Of a DNA stretch of 11,236 bases, positions 7,201 through 11,236 are shown piece after piece. A program made the position numbers and the translations under genes. This stretch comes from Euperipatoides rowelli. Taxonomy: Eukaryota > Onychophora > Udeonychophora > Euonychophora > Peripatopsidae. Location: the NCBI GenBank assembly GCA_003024985.2, contig PXIH01S0035546.1; one strand, 5' to 3'. Under the pieces are notes generated by a model. It saw only the letters and a list, made by a program, of their open reading frames with translations, made no database searches and had not been told where the DNA came from. Positions within the stretch are counted from its first letter, which is position 1. The number at the start of each line of letters is the position of its first letter.

Positions 7201-7605
7201 TTACAGCATATACAGTATATAATTTACTGTAATTTAATTTCACCTTTGAATTTATTTACATTTAATTATCTAGGAATATGGAAAATGTTATCAACATGAA
7301 GATTAACAATTAACATTAATGGGATAATTGTATGGCTCCCTCTAGCATATAAATCAAAGAACTAAAAATGAAATGTACACCAGAGCTTTGATCTAGTTAT
7401 AGTTTGGTTCTTAAAATATGCAACTCAAAATGAAAAGACTCAAATCGAGATATACTGTAAATTTCCACAGGAATATACTGAAATGTAAGAAATAGTTTCC
7501 TGTACTACTGTACATATACTGTATTATCTTTTTTATTTAATACTGTATAAAAGAAACGGACTTTACGCTTTTTCCTTTTTGTCATTTTTACATAAAACAA
7601 AAGAG
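7201..7605. other. Motif-dense AT-rich stretch, no gene
   Basis: No coding frame is seen. TACTGTA or TACAGTA occurs at 7211, 7225, 7453, 7506, 7517 and 7541, the densest cluster in the window. The strand bias changes here from T-rich to A-rich. Confidence 0.5.
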
Positions 7606-7706
7606 AAAGAAAGATTTAATTTTAGGAAGTGAGGGCAAATTGAGGCCAGATTAATTAAAGAAAGATTTAATTTTAGGAAGGAGGGCAAATTGAGACCAGA
7701 TTAATT
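7606..7706 (+). repeat. Two-copy tandem duplication, 51-bp unit
   Basis: Copy one (7606-7656) and copy two (7657-7706) both read AAAGAAAGATTTAATTTTAG followed by GAAG, GAGGGCAAATTGAG and CCAGATTAATT. They differ by one deleted T after GGAAG and one G-to-A change (GAGGCC against GAGACC). The near-identity shows a recent local duplication, probably by slippage or unequal exchange. No function is suggested. Confidence 0.93.
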
Positions 7707-8224
7707 AAAATGAAGTCAATTTAAAACAACTGAGCAAAACATTTAAAAAAAATAATAAGTTTTCTTAGCATAATGAATAAATTGAACATTAAATAGAAAA
7801 ATTATTGAACATAATAATGTTTCTTAGTATTTTTAAGAAATATTACAGTATTTTTATTTTTTATAACATTTACTACATTTAATATGATTTAGCAGTGTTT
7901 TTTACTGTATATGCCAATACAGTATTAATTCTTTTTTTATTATTATTTCATAGGGGTTAAATTTACTTATCAAGCTGTTACAAGTGACAATGACAAAACA
8001 TAAATGATTCAAATCAAGGCTCTGGGTGTATATAATAATTTGCTTAGAAATATATGACATGCCAATTTCTGTAAAAGCATTTCGGCAATCTGTCATTTAT
8101 TCTTAGACAGACATCTACAAATTATCTAATTAAACCATTCCAATTTTAAAATGATTATTTGTGTATATAATCATGAAAAGATAATATGTAAGCAATGATT
8201 ACACATTATTGTTTTATTTCTTTA
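7707..8224. other. AT-rich stretch, no gene seen
   Basis: Frames are short; a 64-codon minus-strand frame at 7902-8096 has no coding character and I do not call it. The motif words TACAGTA (7844, 7918) and TACTGTA (7903) are present. No bounded repeat was found. Confidence 0.45.
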
Positions 8225-9190
8225 CTATAGTAAAAGAATTAAAATATGAAATTTAATTTATTATTGGCAAAAACAGTAAATAGGGAGGTGAAAATTCCAA
8301 CGCAACAGCTGTATTAAACGCCAAGAAAGCTAAAGAAATGCATTAAATGCAAATTTTAAAAAAAACAATTGGGGAGGAGGCGTGTAATAAAATAGGCAAT
8401 AGTAAATAGAAAGGAAAAAACATCTATTCAAATAAAATATGCAATTTCATTTATTATAAGAGCAAAAACAATATTCAAAATGAAATTTGTACCAAGAAAT
8501 CAAAATAAAAGGGAAGAGGGGAGAAAGTGTAGGTAAGTTAGCATTGGTTAAGAGTTTGCTAAATGTATCCAGAGAAAGATTAATATGAACATTTTATGGC
8601 TGGGTAAGAAAATAATATAAATATTCAAATTTTTATAATCATTGAAATGTTCCTTTTTGGATGTTTGCCATCAGAAACTTACTGATTTAAATCCGTACAT
8701 GTTACAGCATAAGCTATTTAGAAATAAAATAAGCAATTTGCTTTATTATCTAATGCACCAATTAAAGTTTTGAAATGAAATACATAGGAAATCGAGTTAA
8801 TAGATTAGTAGATAGGAATCTGGAAGGTAGCTGAAAATTACAAAATTAAAGCTTAAGGACAAAAATAAAACGTGTATTTAACATTGACAAAAAAAAAATG
8901 GGATTGTGGGAGGGTAGAAATAAGTTCAATAGTTAATTAATTTACCAGTCCAGATAAATATGAACATTTATAATCATAGAAAATCCCAACACAACAATAT
9001 TAAAGGCCAAAAAAAAAAAATTATTAAATATACTGTATATTAAAAAAAAAGAATTTGAAGGAGTTTAAAAATACCTAAGTAGCTAAATTTTCCCAGAACA
9101 AATTAATATAAACATTTAGAGTACTAGATAAGGAAATAATATACTGTATGTATAAAAAATACCCTAATTTTTATAACCAATAAAATGTTA
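8225..9190 (+). repeat. Family of degraded direct repeats
   Basis: Several segments recur in the same orientation. GAAAATTCCAACGCAACA..TATTAAACGCCAA at 8290-8324 returns as GAAAATCCCAACACAACA..TATTAAAGGCCAA at 8979-9010. CCAGAGAAAGATTAATATGA and ACATTT at 8569-8594 return at 8945-8970 and 9093-9118. AAGAAAATAATATAAAT..TTTTTATAATCATTGAAATG at 8606-8650 resembles 9129-9188. AATAAAATATGCAATTTCATTTATTAT (from 8431) resembles AATAAAATAAGCAATTTGCT (from 8723). Spacings vary (376, 148 and 689 bp), so this looks like an old, partly rearranged tandem array or several nested copies of one A-rich repeat. No clear terminal repeats, target duplications or coding frame are seen. Confidence 0.55.
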
Positions 9191-10477
9191 CACTGAGTCT
9201 ATAATTTATAGATAGTCGTATTTCATTCTTATTTAATACACTAGAGGGAGTTGTAACGTAATTATTCCATTCAAATTCAGTTATTTTTTTATTCCTTTAG
9301 ATTTAGCTGTTGCCTGTACATCATAGGTATCGGTGTGTTCCTATTATAATATACATCTACATTATTTATAAGAACAAACAAAACAAAAGTTCAACACCAT
9401 TATAAATACTAATTCAAAATAAACACTCACAATATTATTTCAACACAATTACCATTAAAAATTAATACAGCATATATCCCACAATTATTCTTTATCATTA
9501 CCCTTAAGACTACAAATATATCACTCCAGACAATTGCAAATATCAATAAATCAAATACCCTTGCTCTACCCGTACAAATTGTCCCACTGTTTGACATATT
9601 CAATTTCACATTTGAACTCAATAATTCAATTTTATGATTTCCTTGGGTATGTTCCAAAATTTTATGTTTCTTCCATATACAGAATCAGTTAGTAACCTGC
9701 TTTTAGAAAAACTATTATTAATGCAAAATCTGTGATGTCTTACATTAGGTCTATAGTTAAGTGTGAAATAATTTTTTTAATGATTATTTCTCTATATAAG
9801 AAAATTAATCTTCTTGTTGATCACATTTTCTTAGTCAAATTCAGACATAATAATTTTACAGGCAATAAGGTTTATTCCAAACTTGATCAACATTATAAAA
9901 ATCAGCTATACTTTTTTTCACCAATTTATTTACCTGTTGGCGAGGATTGAATCCTGATAAATTAAGTTCATGCTGTGCTGCAATTCTGTGGTTTTTTTTT
10001 AATAAGTCATGACATATAATAATTCCATCCATTAATAGACTTGTAAATGTCATGAAATGATTTTTTTAAAGTTGATAAGAGGCAGGTAACTACAAAATAT
10101 TCAAACTTAAGGAAGTACAATAAATATTAGACGAGGTATGTTCATCATTGCACTTTCCCAGTTTCAATAGTTTTGTTTGAGTTAGCTTTTTACAAATAAC
10201 ATACCTAAACAAAGTCCTGAATAATAAAATAGCTATGCATGCAGTGATTCTGATTTAAGGGAAGATGGAATTATACAGCGATGAGTTAAAATCGGTATAA
10301 AAACAATCATATATAGAAACGTATTTCAGAGACAGTACAAACATGTAGCTTTTAGTCTTTTAATTAACACATATGCAACGCTTCCTGCAACGAGTAATCA
10401 ATATACTCCACACACAAAAAAATGGGCATAAAATTCACAAGTAGGTTTGCAAATGATTTTAAGGAAATATAATATAC
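9191..10477. other. AT-rich stretch, no supported gene
   Basis: A 76-codon minus-strand frame at 9427-9657 and two overlapping frames at 9732-10053 are present, none with recognisable protein character; the first is somewhat GC-richer and ends beside a donor-like GTGAGT. I found no repeat with boundaries and no RNA gene. If the exon candidates at 10478 and 4426 belong together this would be intron. Confidence 0.4.
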
Positions 10478-10552
10478 CTACAGTACGTCCTAATATTAGA
10501 TCTTCTCTTAACTCAATTTTTATATGCCAATTAGCAATCCCTTTATCTGCTG
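10478..10552 (-). CDS. Candidate 75-nt internal exon, unknown protein
   Basis: On the minus strand a good acceptor (TTACATATTATTTTTAG) ends at 10553 and a donor (GTAG|GTATAT) begins at 10477. The 75 nt between stay open and code for ADKGIANWHIKIELREDLIL followed by GRTV, a balanced composition with W, H, E, R and D that is unusual for translated A/T-rich DNA. Both edges are phase 1, so the exon could be skipped without changing frame, and its end is compatible in phase with the exon candidate that starts at 4691. It lies in a 70-codon frame running from 10610 to 10398. I recognise no family; chance is a real alternative for so short a segment. Confidence 0.28.
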
Positions 10553-11048
10553 CTAAAAATAATATGTAATGGCAATTTGTTTGCCTTCCATTTTGAAAAA
10601 TAAACCACAAAATAAATCATCTCTTGAGCAAAGATTAAAACAGTAGAAACTATTAAGATTTTCAATGGTAACGATATGATGAAGGGTCTAATTTAGTTAG
10701 TGTACTTATGATTAACAAAAAAAGTAGCGAAAAATTAAAAAAGCTAATAATGTAAACATGCCTTTTGATCATTTTTTTTCTGTTAATACATGTACTAGAA
10801 AGAAGAAGAAAAATCCAAGTTAATTTATTTTTGAAATACTTTATTAAAGTTATAGTGTAAAAGCTTCCACTATCGTAAATTTTTGCTCTAACAACTGATT
10901 TAGATGATATTTGAAATATCGGAATGTAAGAAAAATTACCTGTTATACATTTTTTTTTTAAAAAAAAATTTATTTGTAATTTAAAAAAGAGAATCACTTT
11001 CAAGTAAATTTCTTGCTAAACCTATTATAAGATTTCTATTCATTTATA
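10553..11048. other. AT-rich stretch, no supported gene
   Basis: A 113-codon minus-strand frame (10662-11003) is the longest in the window, but it is rich in K, F, I and N, reads lysines through a T/A homopolymer and has no recognisable domain. I do not call it as a gene. Confidence 0.4.
10950..10968. repeat. T-run/A-run inverted repeat
   Basis: Ten T residues are followed directly by nine A residues, giving an 18-bp perfect T9A9 palindrome. Such tracts bend DNA and exclude nucleosomes in general; nothing nearby shows a specific use. Confidence 0.85.
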
Positions 11049-11236
11049 GTTAACCCTTTCACGCCAATGTCGGCATCATACCATTATTTATAATTATGCA
11101 GTTCTGCTTCAATAACGGCATAATACCGTCTTTAAGTCTTTCATTTTTGATATTCAATATATTCTCCAGAAACATATTTTCAAAAAATAAAAAATATTTT
11201 GTCTTGAATTATTCCTAAATATTTTTAAAAATAAAA
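11049..11236 (+). repeat. Repeat with CGGCAT.ATACC boxes, cut by the window end
   Basis: A GC-richer patch starts GTTAACCCTTTCACGCC at 11049 and contains CGGCATCATACCAT (from 11071) and, 45 bp later, ACGGCATAATACCGT (11115-11129). The second is an imperfect palindrome with ACGG..CCGT ends and the first is its diverged sister. Openings of the GTTAACCCTTTCACGCC type are, in my general knowledge, often seen at the edge of dispersed repeats in invertebrates, but I cannot name the family. The right end is outside the window, so no boundary or target duplication can be tested. Confidence 0.4.

Noticed and set aside
9427-9657. 76-codon minus-strand reading frame
   Set aside because: Slightly GC-richer and next to a donor-like GTGAGT, but no recognisable protein and no convincing acceptor.
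9732-10053. Overlapping plus- and minus-strand frames
   Set aside because: Both are rich in codons expected from A/T sequence and overlap each other; no supporting signals.
10662-11003. 113-codon minus-strand reading frame
   Set aside because: It is the longest frame, but composition is K/F/I/N-rich, it reads through a T/A homopolymer as lysines and phenylalanines, and no domain or splice context supports it.
1-11236. CRISPR array, bacterial operon, tRNA or rRNA genes
   Set aside because: No regularly spaced identical repeats, no ribosome-binding-site-led genes, and no cloverleaf or rRNA-like segment was recognised by eye.

Overview
The window looks like non-coding DNA from an AT-rich eukaryotic nuclear genome, most likely an invertebrate animal. 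I judge roughly three quarters of bases to be A or T. Stop codons crowd all six frames, the longest clean reading frames are only about 110 codons, and there are no tightly packed genes, ribosome binding sites or bacterial operons. Non-autonomous DNA transposons, intron-like splice signals and 'CTAACCTTAACC..CCCTGAACCCTAA' modules fit a metazoan. I cannot name the species; a tunicate or cnidarian-like genome is only a guess. One base (914) is an unresolved N.

Layout. 1-700: a GC-richer island (86-235) and a remnant of a repeat with GACGCGG boxes (357-440). 630-782: CCAAT and TATA-like elements followed by a good ATG that could be a first exon (MADPEQQSAG...). 783-2760: AT-rich DNA without a convincing gene. 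2765-3684: a 920-bp non-autonomous DNA transposon with about 68-bp terminal inverted repeats, an internal nested hairpin and a tandem module of about 110 bp. 3900-4800: a 30-bp near-palindrome, then a possible terminal coding exon on the minus strand (4426-4691) with an AATAAA signal behind it. 5241-5304: a hairpin. 5451-5691: a complete 241-bp MITE with an exact 8-bp target duplication, so hAT-like, carrying a GTCACGTGAC E-box and a copy of the module found in the larger element. 5700-7200: T-rich DNA; 7250-9190: A-rich DNA with a 51-bp tandem duplication and a family of degraded repeats. 9200-11000: unique-looking AT-rich DNA with one possible 75-nt minus-strand exon (10478-10552). 11049-end: the start of another repeat with CGGCAT.ATACC boxes, cut by the window edge.

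The best supported content is mobile: two different MITEs, defined by different ends, that share an internal module. A second genome-scale signal is a strong excess of the 7-mer TACTGTA/TACAGTA (23 copies found by eye, about 2 to 3 expected). The two minus-strand exon candidates are compatible in splice phase (both phase 1) and could belong to one gene running right to left with its 3' end near 4240, but this is inference. No RNA gene, CRISPR array, transposase or complete protein-coding gene was recognised.
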